Below are positions 1-8,648 of a stretch of DNA of 64,000 bases, piece after piece. The notes below the pieces were generated by a model. The model was given only the letters and a program-made list of their open reading frames with translations. It did not search any database and had not been told where the DNA came from. The position numbers and the translations under genes are program-made. Within the stretch, counting starts at the first letter, position 1, and each line of letters starts with the position of its first letter. The stretch lies in contig CAIMMI010000011.1 of assembly GCA_903842505.1 (NCBI GenBank), forward strand, positions 1 to 64,000, written 5' to 3'. This stretch comes from an uncultured Verrucomicrobiota bacterium (GTDB lineage: Bacteria; Verrucomicrobiota; Verrucomicrobiia; Limisphaerales; UBA9464).

Positions 1-1
1 C

Positions 2-532
2 CAGATGGGCGTGAAGCTCGGGATCCACGAATCCCATATCAAGAGGGTCTCCAAGGGACTCAAGGTGAAGATCACCGTGGACGCATTCCCCGATGACCCG
101 CTCACCGGCGAGGTCCGCAAGGTAGGCGTCCTGCCGGATTCCCAAGGCCGCTTTATGTCCCCTGACATGAAGCTCTACCAATGCACCATCGCGATCCAGG
201 GATCCCGCGATTGGGTCAAGCCTGGCATGTCCGCCAAGGTCGAGATCCTCGTCAAGCAACTGCCCGACGTCGTCTACGTGCCGATCCAGGCCGTCACTTC
301 CCGCACCGGAAAACAGCTCGTTTTCCTCCCCGGTTCCAAGCCCCGCGAACGCGAGGTCACCACCGGCGAGTTCAACGAGTCCTTCATCGAGATCAAGCAG
401 GGGCTTCAGGCGGGCGAAACGGTGCTTCTCCGACTCCCCGATGACGAACGTCAGGCTGGCGAGGGCGAGGCCGACCCCGCCAAACCCGCCCCTTCCACGG
501 CTGGTTCCGCCAAACCCGTGACCGTCCGCTGA
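2..532 (+). CDS. Efflux RND/ABC periplasmic adaptor (membrane fusion protein, MacA/HlyD-like), 5' truncated by window edge
   Basis: ORF open to the left edge; contains the MFP-type 'GMSAKVEILVKQLPDVVYVPIQAVTSRTGKQLVFL' segment; followed directly by ABC ATPase and permease genes. Confidence 0.8.
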   Translation, partial: QMGVKLGIHESHIKRVSKGLKVKITVDAFPDDPLTGEVRKVGVLPDSQGRFMSPDMKLYQCTIAIQGSRDWVKPGMSAKVEILVKQLPDVVYVPIQAVTSRTGKQLVFLPGSKPREREVTTGEFNESFIEIKQGLQAGETVLLRLPDDERQAGEGEADPAKPAPSTAGSAKPVTVR

Positions 533-542
533 CCCCACCACC

Positions 543-1238
543 ATGGTTGCCAGCCCACAGCCCATCGTCCTTCTCGACAAGGTCCGAAAGGCCTACCGCA
601 TGGGCGAGTTCACCGTCGAAGCGCTTCGAGGCCTCGACCTCCACATCGCCCCAGGCGAGTACCTCTCGATCATGGGGCCGTCGGGCTGCGGGAAATCGAC
701 ACTGCTCAACGTCCTCGGCTGCCTCGACCGACCGACCTCCGGCCGCTACCTCCTCGGCGGCGACGACGTCTCCACCATCCCCGACGACGACCTCTCCTCC
801 ATCCGCGGCAAACGCCTCGGCTTCGTCTTCCAGTCCTACAACCTCATCCCGCCACTCACGGTCCTCGAGAACATCGAGGTCCCGCTCTTTTACCAGAACA
901 CCCCGGAGGAAGAGGCTCGATCCATCGCCACGGAACTCGCCGGCCGCGTCGGTCTCGCCCATCGACTGAACCACCGCCCCTTCGAGCTGTCCGGTGGCCA
1001 GCAACAGCGCGTGGCCATCGCCCGTGCCCTCGCCAACAATCCGCTCGTCCTCCTCGCCGACGAAGCCACAGGCAACCTCGATTCCGCCTCCGGCCGCGAA
1101 ATCCTCTCCCTCTTCGACGACCTCCATTCCCAAGGCAAGACCCTGATCATGGTCACCCATGACCTCGGCGTCGGCGAACGCGCCGCCCGCCTCATCCGCC
1201 TCCGCGACGGCGAACTCGAAAGCGATACCCGCCGATGA
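543..1238 (+). CDS. ABC transporter ATP-binding protein (MacB/LolD type)
   Basis: Walker A GPSGCGKST, signature LSGGQQQRVAIARAL, Walker B VLLADEAT. Confidence 0.95.
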   Translation: MVASPQPIVLLDKVRKAYRMGEFTVEALRGLDLHIAPGEYLSIMGPSGCGKSTLLNVLGCLDRPTSGRYLLGGDDVSTIPDDDLSSIRGKRLGFVFQSYNLIPPLTVLENIEVPLFYQNTPEEEARSIATELAGRVGLAHRLNHRPFELSGGQQQRVAIARALANNPLVLLADEATGNLDSASGREILSLFDDLHSQGKTLIMVTHDLGVGERAARLIRLRDGELESDTRR

Positions 1239-1260
1239 TCCCGCCCCCCTTCCCTTCCTC

Positions 1261-1386
1261 CGTAGCCGCCGACGTCAGGAGGCGGTCGCCATGCGTAGCC
1301 GCCGACGTGAGGAGGCGGTCCCTTTCCGTAGCTGCCGACGTGAGGAGGCGGTCCCTTTCCGTAGCTGCCGACGTCAGGAGGCGGTC
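1261..1386. repeat. Tandem repeat, 4 copies of a 27-bp unit (CGTAGCYGCCGACGTSAGGAGGCGGTC) at 33-bp period
   Basis: Copies start at 1261, 1294, 1327 and 1360, separated by 6-bp spacers (GCCATG, CCTTTC, CCTTTC); each unit contains CCGCC/GGCGG arms. Confidence 0.95.
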
Positions 1387-1425
1387 CATGCCCTCGGGAA
1401 CCCCGCACTCGGCCACTTCCCGCTG

Positions 1426-2730
1426 ATGCCCCTTCCCTCCTTCAGCTCCCGTTTCCGCCGCACGGTCCAACTGGGCATCCGCAGCCTCTGGCTGCACCGG
1501 CTTCGATCCCTCCTCACCGTCCTCGGCATCGTCTTCGGCGTCTGCTCCGTCATCGCCATGCTCGCCATCGGCGAAGGCGCCTCCTGGGAAGCCCAACAGC
1601 AGATCAAGAACCTCGGATCCCAGAACATCCTCCTCAAGTCCGTCAAACCCGCCGAAGAGGAGAAGGTCTCCAACCGCCAGCAGAACAACTTCGCACTCGA
1701 GTACGGACTGAAGCAGGACGACATCCGCCGCATCCGCGACACGATTCCGGGCATCGAACTCGTCGTCCCGGCACGCGTCATCCGCGACTACGTCTGGAAC
1801 ATCACGCGGCGGGTGGATGCCGAAATCGTCGGCACGCTTCCCAACCATCCCGCCACCCGGAACCAGAACGTCGCCCAGGGGCGGTTCTTCAACGACCTGG
1901 AGATGGACGCCGCGTCCCCCGTCTGCGTCCTCGGCCATGACGTCGCCCTCAAACTGTTCCCGGCTGAGGAACCGCTCGGACGCGACGTCCGCGTCGGCCT
2001 GAACTACTACCGGGTCATCGGCGTCATGGAACCCCGGGCGCGCAGCGCCGCCTCCGAGGCTTCCGTCGACGGACCCGCCGCCAATGCCGCTCTGGGACGA
2101 ATTTTCATCCCCTTGGAAACGGCGCGCCGACGCTTCGGCGAGATCCTCTCCCGTCGCCGGGGCGGAACCTACGAAGCCGAGAAGGTCGCCCTCCACGAGA
2201 TCACCGTGCGTGTAAGCCGTCCCGAGACGGTCATCGCCATCTCCGAGGTCGTGAAGGACATCCTCGCCCGCCACCACACCCGAAAGGACTACGAGGTCGT
2301 CGTCCCCCTCGAACTCCTCCGCCGGGCTGAGCGGACGAAGCAGATCTTCAACCTCGTCCTGGGATCGATCGCTGCCATCTCCCTCCTCGTCGGCGGAATC
2401 GGGATCATGAACATCATGCTCGCCAACGTCACCGAACGGACCCGTGAGATCGGCATCCGTCGCGCCCTCGGGGCCCGACGCAAGGACATCATCACGCAGT
2501 TCCTCGTCGAGAGCGTCCTGCTCTCCGGAGCCGGCGGATTGATCGGTGTCGCGCTCGGCATCGCCATTCCCTTCGCCGTCTCCGCACTCGCCCACATGAA
2601 GGTCATCGTCACCCCGTGGTCCCCGATCGCCGCCTTCACCCTTTCCGCGCTCGTCGGCATCCTGTTTGGGATCTATCCCGCCCGCCGCGCCGCCGCTCTC
2701 GACCCGGTCGAGGCCTTGCGACATGAGTAG
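1426..2730 (+). CDS. ABC transporter permease (MacB-like, FtsX/MacB_PCD domains)
   Basis: 'RSLLTVLGIVFGVCSVIAMLAIGEGA' N-terminus and 'GGIGIMNIMLANVTERTREIGIRRALGARRKDI' C-terminal FtsX motif; the ORF opens at 1159 but 1426 is the likely start because the upstream part is repeat. Confidence 0.9.
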   Translation: MPLPSFSSRFRRTVQLGIRSLWLHRLRSLLTVLGIVFGVCSVIAMLAIGEGASWEAQQQIKNLGSQNILLKSVKPAEEEKVSNRQQNNFALEYGLKQDDIRRIRDTIPGIELVVPARVIRDYVWNITRRVDAEIVGTLPNHPATRNQNVAQGRFFNDLEMDAASPVCVLGHDVALKLFPAEEPLGRDVRVGLNYYRVIGVMEPRARSAASEASVDGPAANAALGRIFIPLETARRRFGEILSRRRGGTYEAEKVALHEITVRVSRPETVIAISEVVKDILARHHTRKDYEVVVPLELLRRAERTKQIFNLVLGSIAAISLLVGGIGIMNIMLANVTERTREIGIRRALGARRKDIITQFLVESVLLSGAGGLIGVALGIAIPFAVSALAHMKVIVTPWSPIAAFTLSALVGILFGIYPARRAAALDPVEALRHE

Positions 2731-2804
2731 CCCCACCCACGTTTTCTCCCGAAGCCGCGCTTGCCAGCGGGCCTTCGGCTTGGATACTTCCACGGCCGGC
2801 GAGC

Positions 2805-2894
2805 GGAAGGGTGGCTGAGTGGTTGAAGGCACCTGACTCGAAATCAGGCGTACGGGCAACCGTACCGGGGGTTCAAATCCCTCCCCTTCCGCCA
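2805..2894 (+). tRNA. tRNA-Ser, anticodon CGA, with encoded CCA
   Basis: Acceptor GGAAGGG/CCCTTCC, anticodon stem CCTGA-CTCGAAA-TCAGG, long variable arm (gtacgg-gcaa-ccgtac), T arm GGGGGTTCAAATCCCTC, then GCCA. Confidence 0.95.
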
Positions 2895-2955
2895 ATTTTT
2901 CTTCTGCTTGCCCAGCTGTTCCCCCAAGTCGGATCCTCCTCCACGCATCGATCCC

Positions 2956-3429
2956 ATGGGCTCCGTCCGTCCCATCCGCTTCGAACTCGGTCGACCCATG
3001 CTCTTCGCCGGCATCCGCCGATGGCACCCCCACGCTGGGGCTCCCATGTCGATCCCTGCGCAATGGGCAGATTTCCGCAATAGCCCCGGACTCCGCGACA
3101 AGCCCGAAGACTCCTTCGCCTACGGCATCCTCTGCGCCGCCAGGCCGGGCGAGTTCGAGTACATGACCGCCGTTGAGGTCCCCTCGTTCGATGGACTTGA
3201 AACCCGGACTGGCCGAATGCGCCTTCCTCCCCTGAACTTCGCTGTTTTCCAGCACGACGGCGCCATTGCTGAAATCCACCGAACCTGGAAGGCCATCTGG
3301 GAGGACTGGATGCCAACCTCCGGCATGAAGCCGGTGCACGCCCCGGAGTTCGAGCGATACGACCACCGATTCAATCCTCTCACCCGGGATGGCGTGGTCG
3401 AGATCTGGAGCCCGGTCGCCGCCGAGTGA
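2956..3429 (+). CDS. GyrI-like/AraC effector-binding-domain protein
   Basis: C-terminal 'EFERYDHRFNPLTRDGVVEIWSPV' is typical of GyrI-like effector-binding proteins; the ORF opens at 2908. Confidence 0.65.
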   Translation: MGSVRPIRFELGRPMLFAGIRRWHPHAGAPMSIPAQWADFRNSPGLRDKPEDSFAYGILCAARPGEFEYMTAVEVPSFDGLETRTGRMRLPPLNFAVFQHDGAIAEIHRTWKAIWEDWMPTSGMKPVHAPEFERYDHRFNPLTRDGVVEIWSPVAAE

Positions 3430-3519
3430 TCCAAAGGCCCCCCGCCCACCCCGGGCTTCACCCCATGGTTGGGGTCAAAGACAGCCGCTCCAATGGCAGC
3501 CAAACCGCGAAGGGTTGCC

Positions 3520-4644
3520 ATGGAACGAATCAATCCTGCATGCCAACTGGGGAAGCTTCTGGAATGGTGCCGAAACGAGTCGGCTACCGATATCCATGGC
3601 CACGCCGAACACGCTTTCACCTTCCGGCGCGACGGGCGGCTTACCCGGATTCCAGCGGAATCCTTCCCGGTCCCCAGCGACCACGACCTCGTCACCCGAC
3701 TCCGCGAAGCCTTTTCCAGGGCGGTCTGCGAACGGATCGAGCACGAGGCCGAGATGGACCTCAGCTTCCTTTGCGGGCAGTTGAGATACCGCGCCAACTT
3801 CAGCAAGCAACAGGGCACCCAGTCGTTCTCATTCCGGGTTGTATCCCAGTCCATTCCCAACCTCGCCAACCTCCAACTGCCTCCGTCGCTCGCAAACCTG
3901 ATCTCAGAACCCAGAGGGCTCGTGCTGGTCACAGGCGCGTCCGGGCAGGGCAAGAGCACGACCGCCTGCGCCTTCCTCCAACAACTCAACACCACCCGGG
4001 ATCTGCGGATCGTGACCATTGAGGACCCGATCGAGTACGTCTTCGTTGGAGACCGATGCGAATTCGAGCAACGCGAAGTGGGCGTCGACACCGCCACCTT
4101 CGCCGGAGCGATCCGGAACGCAGTCCGTCAGGACCCGGAGATCATCTTCATCGGTGAGATCCGCGACCACGACACCGCTCAGGCAACCCTGCAGGCTGCC
4201 GAAACCGGCCATCTCGTGCTGGCAACCCTGCACGCCGATTCCGCGGCTCAGACGCTGGACCGAATCCGGGAACTGCATCCAGCCGCTGAAAAATCCAACG
4301 CCAGCACCCTCCTCGCACGGTGCCTCAACGCCATCACTTGCCAGCGTCTCTTGCCTGGCACCGATGGCCGGCGGCTCCCGTGCGTGGAAATCCTCCGTCG
4401 GAACGCAGCCACCCAGGACGCCATTGCCCGGAACGACCTCCAACTGCTCACCCGCATCATCGAAGCGTGCACCCAGGAGGGAATGCAGACTTTCGACCAA
4501 CACCTGATCCAGCTTCTCCGAAGCCAGCAGGTCACCGAGGACACTGCCCGTCACTACGCGAACAACTGGAACCGCCTCGAGATGGAACTGCACGGATTCG
4601 TATCCTCCCAGCCAGGAATCCTGAAACCGGACCCAGACCGCTGA
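3520..4644 (+). CDS. PilT-like type IV pilus retraction/secretion ATPase
   Basis: Walker A GASGQGKST, Asp box 'IVTIEDPIEYVF', Walker B 'EIIFIGEIRD', His box 'HLVLATLHADSAAQTLDRI'. Confidence 0.88.
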   Translation: MERINPACQLGKLLEWCRNESATDIHGHAEHAFTFRRDGRLTRIPAESFPVPSDHDLVTRLREAFSRAVCERIEHEAEMDLSFLCGQLRYRANFSKQQGTQSFSFRVVSQSIPNLANLQLPPSLANLISEPRGLVLVTGASGQGKSTTACAFLQQLNTTRDLRIVTIEDPIEYVFVGDRCEFEQREVGVDTATFAGAIRNAVRQDPEIIFIGEIRDHDTAQATLQAAETGHLVLATLHADSAAQTLDRIRELHPAAEKSNASTLLARCLNAITCQRLLPGTDGRRLPCVEILRRNAATQDAIARNDLQLLTRIIEACTQEGMQTFDQHLIQLLRSQQVTEDTARHYANNWNRLEMELHGFVSSQPGILKPDPDR

Positions 4645-4717
4645 CTCGAGGTCTGGCCCCTCCCCGTCCCGGTCGCTAGGGTACCAGATCCGCACGGGCT
4701 GTGCGGCGGGCCCACGC

Positions 4718-6754
4718 ATGCACAACTCCACCTTCCTCCAGGACCTCGCGATCGTGATGATCGTCGCAGGCTTGGTCACACTGTTGTTCCACCGTCTCAA
4801 ACAACCGGTGGTCCTCGGATACATTCTCGCCGGAGTCATCATCGGCCCGCACACGCCCCCCTACGCCCTGATCCGGGATCAGCACACCATCGAGACCCTC
4901 TCCGAACTCGGGATCATCCTCCTCATGTTCTCGTTGGGGCTGGAATTCAACCTCCGGAAGCTGAAGGCCGTCGGGCTAACGGCCCTGATCGGCGCCCTTC
5001 TCGAGATCGTCCTGATGGCCGCCGTCGGATACCAACTCGGCCGGTGGTTCAATTGGTCCCACATGGACAGCCTGTTCCTGGGGGCCATGCTTTCCATCTC
5101 CTCGACCACCATCATCGTCAAGGTCCTCGCAGAACTCGGCCTGACCAAGGAACGCTTCGCCGGGTTGATCTTCGGAATCCTCATCATCGAGGACATCCTC
5201 GCCATCCTCATGATCGCCCTGCTCTCCGGCATCGCCATGACCGGAAGCCTGAGCGTCCGCGATGTCGGTGCCACCCTGGGCAATCTCTCGATCTTCCTCG
5301 TCACCACCCTCGTCCTCGGCCTGATTGCCGTTCCCCGACTCCTCGCCTACGTCGGCCGATTCAAGAGCGACGAAATGCTCCTCGTCACCGTCCTCGGGCT
5401 CTGTTTCGGGTTTTCCCTGCTGGCCATGAAGCTCGGATACAGCGTCGCCCTCGGCGCGTTCGTCATCGGCGCGGTCATCTCGGAGGCACGCGAGATCGGA
5501 CGGATCGAACACCTCATCCAACCGGTCCGGGACATGTTCAGCGCCGTGTTCTTCGTGGCCATCGGGCTGCTCATCGATCCGCGCCTGCTGGTCCAGTACG
5601 CCGTCCCCATCGCAGCCATTTCCCTGGCCGTGGTCCTCGGAAAGGTCCTGACCTGTTCCTTCGGGACCTTTGTTACCGGAAACGACACGCGAACTTCGCT
5701 GAGGGTCGGAATGGGTCTCGCCCAGATCGGTGAGTTCTCCTTCATCATCGCGTCGCTGGGCCTGTCGTTGAAGGTCACCAGCAGTTTCCTCTACCCGATC
5801 GCTGTCGCCGTCTCCGTGGTCACAACGCTCTGCACCCCGTACCTGATCCGGAGCGCCGATGGCCTCGCGGGAGCCTTCGACCGCTCCGCTCCGCCCTCCC
5901 TCCTTGCCTATCTGAACATCTACACCCAGTGGATCGGGCAACTGGGGTCCCGCCGGAAGGCCGGCATGGCAGCCCGCCTGGTGCGGAAGTGGACGGTCCA
6001 GATGCTGCTGAACCTCGCCTTGATCGCAGCCCTCTTCATCGCGGCAGCCTTCGTGGGCCAGCGGCAGTTCGCCTGGCTCCCTGCCTTCCTGAAGGAGCAG
6101 GCCGCCTACCACGCGGTGATCTGGATGGGCGCCATTGTCCTCGCCCTTCCCCTCTTCATCGCCACCTTCCGGAAGCTTCAAGCCCTCGGACTCCTCATCG
6201 CCGAACTGAGTGTCCGTCCGTCGCTTGCCGGACCTAACGCGGACGCCATCCAGACCGTCATCTCCCACGCCATCCCCATCGCCGGCCTCATTGGCCTCAT
6301 CGTGTTCGGACTGGCCCTCAGCTCCACCTTGCTGCCCCCTTTCGAGATCCTCGCCGTCCTGCTGGTCGTCGTCGCCCTGCTGACGGTCCTCCTCTGGAAG
6401 TCCTCGATCCGGCTCTACTCCCAGGCTCAGGTCGCCCTCCAGGAGACCCTCGACGCCAAGCCTATCCTCCGCGCACCGACCCCAGCCACCCTTCCGATCC
6501 TGTCCGAAGCCAACCTTCGCCGGGTTCCAATCCTGGCTACCTCCCCGGCTGCGGGGAGACTCATCCGCGAGATCGCCCTCCGGGGACGCACCGGAACGAG
6601 CATCGTGGGCATCGACCGAGGAAACCAATCCGTGATCAATCCGGGACCGGACGAGGAAATCATCGAGGGAGACCTCGTCCTGATCCTGGGCACCCCCGCC
6701 CAACTCGATGCCGCTGCCGCCGCTCTGGGATTGTCCCCGGAAAGCGCCTCGTGA
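4718..6754 (+). CDS. Monovalent cation:proton antiporter (CPA2/KefB-like) with C-terminal TrkA-C-like domain
   Basis: 'QPVVLGYILAGVIIGPHTPP', 'LSELGIILLMFSLGLEFNLRKL', many TM segments, C-terminal 'NPGPDEEIIEGDLVLILGTPAQLDA'. Confidence 0.9.
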   Translation: MHNSTFLQDLAIVMIVAGLVTLLFHRLKQPVVLGYILAGVIIGPHTPPYALIRDQHTIETLSELGIILLMFSLGLEFNLRKLKAVGLTALIGALLEIVLMAAVGYQLGRWFNWSHMDSLFLGAMLSISSTTIIVKVLAELGLTKERFAGLIFGILIIEDILAILMIALLSGIAMTGSLSVRDVGATLGNLSIFLVTTLVLGLIAVPRLLAYVGRFKSDEMLLVTVLGLCFGFSLLAMKLGYSVALGAFVIGAVISEAREIGRIEHLIQPVRDMFSAVFFVAIGLLIDPRLLVQYAVPIAAISLAVVLGKVLTCSFGTFVTGNDTRTSLRVGMGLAQIGEFSFIIASLGLSLKVTSSFLYPIAVAVSVVTTLCTPYLIRSADGLAGAFDRSAPPSLLAYLNIYTQWIGQLGSRRKAGMAARLVRKWTVQMLLNLALIAALFIAAAFVGQRQFAWLPAFLKEQAAYHAVIWMGAIVLALPLFIATFRKLQALGLLIAELSVRPSLAGPNADAIQTVISHAIPIAGLIGLIVFGLALSSTLLPPFEILAVLLVVVALLTVLLWKSSIRLYSQAQVALQETLDAKPILRAPTPATLPILSEANLRRVPILATSPAAGRLIREIALRGRTGTSIVGIDRGNQSVINPGPDEEIIEGDLVLILGTPAQLDAAAAALGLSPESAS

Positions 6755-6848
6755 CCGACCCACCGTCGACCCGATCCCGAATCGCTGGAAAAATGACATT
6801 GCTGCATCCCGGGCGAACGCCTAGCTTGGCAGGCCGATTTGGAGTGAC

Positions 6849-7073
6849 TTGGGAATGAACTCGGAACTGACGAAGAAAGCCTTGGAGAAGGTGGGTAACC
6901 CCCACATTCTCGTGAACCTGATCTCCCGCCGGGTGCGGCAACTCAATGGTGGTGGTGGCTTCAGCCGCCCCTTGGTTGAGGCTGCCCCGGGGATGGGACT
7001 GGCGGACATCGCCCTCCTTGAGATCATCGAAGACAAGATTGGTTGGGATGTGAAGGACCCCGAGGTGCTGTAA
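6849..7073 (+). CDS. rpoZ: DNA-directed RNA polymerase omega subunit-like
   Basis: Small ORF 'MNSELTKKALEKVGNPHILVNLISRRVRQLNGGGG...LADIALLEIIEDKI' resembles omega; the actual start may be ATG at 6855. Confidence 0.7.
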   Translation: MGMNSELTKKALEKVGNPHILVNLISRRVRQLNGGGGFSRPLVEAAPGMGLADIALLEIIEDKIGWDVKDPEVL

Positions 7074-7117
7074 TCCCGGGTACCGGACCTTGTCCGGAAA
7101 ACGAATCCTGACAGACA

Positions 7118-7147
7118 GCCGGGGACTGCGTCTCCGGCTTCTTTTTT
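7118..7147 (+). terminator. Rho-independent terminator-like hairpin downstream of rpoZ, abutting the smpB start
   Basis: GCCGGGGAC-tgc-GTCTCCGGC (one mismatch) followed by TTCTTTTTT. Confidence 0.75.
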
Positions 7148-7603
7148 GTGTCCGACATCCTCCAGAACGCCAAAGCCCGTCGCGACTATCAGGTCGTGGA
7201 GACGATGGAAGCCGGCTTGGTGCTGCGCGGCACCGAGGTCAAATCGCTGAGGGCGGGGCGTGGCCAGATCACCGAGTCCTTCGCCCGGATCGAGAAGGGG
7301 CAAGCCTGGTTGTACAACGCCCATATCGACGAGTACTCGCACGGGAACGTCTACAACCACATCCCCAAGACCCCTCGACGACTGCTCCTGAACAAGTCCG
7401 AGATCCGTCGCCTGGAGTCCCTCTCGAACGTCAAAGGGCACGCCCTTGTTCCCCTCGCCTTCTACTGGAAGGGCAACCGGGTCAAGGTCCGCCTCGCCGT
7501 CGGAAAGGGCAAAGACTTCGAAGACAAGCGCGAAGACCTCAAGAAGCGCGAGGCTGACCGGGAAATCAAACGGGCAATCGCGCACCGCAGCAAGGGTCGT
7601 TGA
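7148..7603 (+). CDS. smpB: SsrA-binding protein SmpB (GTG start)
   Basis: 'NAKARRDYQVVETMEAGLVLRGTEVKSLRAGR...SFARIEKGQAWLYNAHI' and the basic C-terminal tail. Confidence 0.96.
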   Translation: MSDILQNAKARRDYQVVETMEAGLVLRGTEVKSLRAGRGQITESFARIEKGQAWLYNAHIDEYSHGNVYNHIPKTPRRLLLNKSEIRRLESLSNVKGHALVPLAFYWKGNRVKVRLAVGKGKDFEDKREDLKKREADREIKRAIAHRSKGR

Positions 7604-7701
7604 GCTTCAAGCTCCGTCGATTCCACCGTCCGAATCTGCCACCCCACCGACCGCCCCGAAACCAGTCAGTCCGGGGCATCGACTGCAGTCACCCAAATCG
7701 A

Positions 7702-7731
7702 AAAGGCCGCCCGGTTTGGCGGGCGGCCTTT
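7702..7731. terminator. Bidirectional terminator between convergent smpB and rpmB
   Basis: Perfect 12-bp inverted repeat AAAGGCCGCCCG-gtttgg-CGGGCGGCCTTT with A/T flanks. Confidence 0.85.
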
Positions 7732-7791
7732 CGTGGTTCCACTTCAGGGAACCAAGTCAGTTGGTTTGGTTGGAATACCGGGCGCTACCAA

Positions 7792-8061
7792 TTACTTGGC
7801 AACGGCGGCGTCCTTCTTCCACGTGCGGGGCGGGGCCTTGACGACCAAACCCTTCTTGAGCGCAGAGGCGGCGACACGAATGTAGCGAACCTCGCCCGAC
7901 GGGAGCAGGACCTTCACCCGCTGCAGGTTCGGAAAGAACCGCCGCTTGGTGATGGCCGTCACGTGCGTGCCGATGCCGCCCTTCTTCTTCGCCTTACCCG
8001 AACGCCAGATGTGATTGCCCTTGATGGGGCGCTTACCGGTCACGCTGCAAATCCGAGACAT
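7792..8061 (-). CDS. rpmB: 50S ribosomal protein L28
   Basis: 'MSRICSVTGKRPIKGNHIWRSGKAKKKGGIGTHVTAITKRRFFPNLQRVKV'. Confidence 0.96.
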   Translation of the reverse strand: MSRICSVTGKRPIKGNHIWRSGKAKKKGGIGTHVTAITKRRFFPNLQRVKVLLPSGEVRYIRVAASALKKGLVVKAPPRTWKKDAAVAK

Positions 8062-8339
8062 AATTCAGAGCCTTCTTTCGAAAAGGAGCGCAGTGGGTAC
8101 CAGTCGCAGCCGCTGTCAGCAAGAGATAATTTATGAACACCCAAATCCATCACCCCTGCCCCCTCGCCAGACCCGCCGTCGCAATCAACCGTGTTTGGGC
8201 TTGCCCACCCGTAATCCAATCCAATCCTGCAGGGATGTCTGCACCACCCACCCTCGCCTGTCCTCATCAGGACCCGGAATGGATCACCGGGAGGTCAGGC
8301 ACCCGCCAATCCGCAGGGCAACCCTGAACGACTGGCGCA

Positions 8340-8648
8340 ATGACACTTCTCAACAAGGCTTTGGCCGCCATCTGCTTCTTCTCGCCCCCGCTTCTGGCCG
8401 AGAGCCTTGCGCCATTCTACCTCATCGAACCAATCCTCAACGACGGCGTTCTCCTCCACTTCGACACGGCCCCGTTCCGGCGATACCAACTCCAGGCCAC
8501 CACCAACCTGTTTGTCGCGCCGCCCGCAAAGGTGACTTGGGTAACCCTCTACACGGTTCCCCCGGTCCCATTCCAGAACCACTACATCGTCCTCGATTCA
8601 CGGACCAACGCCCCCTCCAAATGCTACCGCATCGTCGTCTCGCCATGA
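8340..8648 (+). CDS. Small putative secreted protein, hypothetical
   Basis: Signal-peptide-like N-terminus 'MTLLNKALAAICFFSPPLLAES'; its stop overlaps the next start (ATGA at 8645-8648). Confidence 0.6.
   Translation: MTLLNKALAAICFFSPPLLAESLAPFYLIEPILNDGVLLHFDTAPFRRYQLQATTNLFVAPPAKVTWVTLYTVPPVPFQNHYIVLDSRTNAPSKCYRIVVSP

Noticed and set aside
1261-1386. CRISPR array
   Set aside because: Units are 27 bp with only 6-bp, partly identical spacers and no cas genes; this is a simple tandem repeat.
1192-3366. 724-aa minus-strand ORF with DRLLTSAAT repeats
   Set aside because: Antisense to the MacB permease and runs over tRNA-Ser; the repeats come from the 33-bp tandem array, not a protein gene.
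4976-6799. 607-aa minus-strand ORF antisense to the CPA2 antiporter
   Set aside because: Acidic Gly/Asp/Glu-rich shadow translation of TM codons; no domain.
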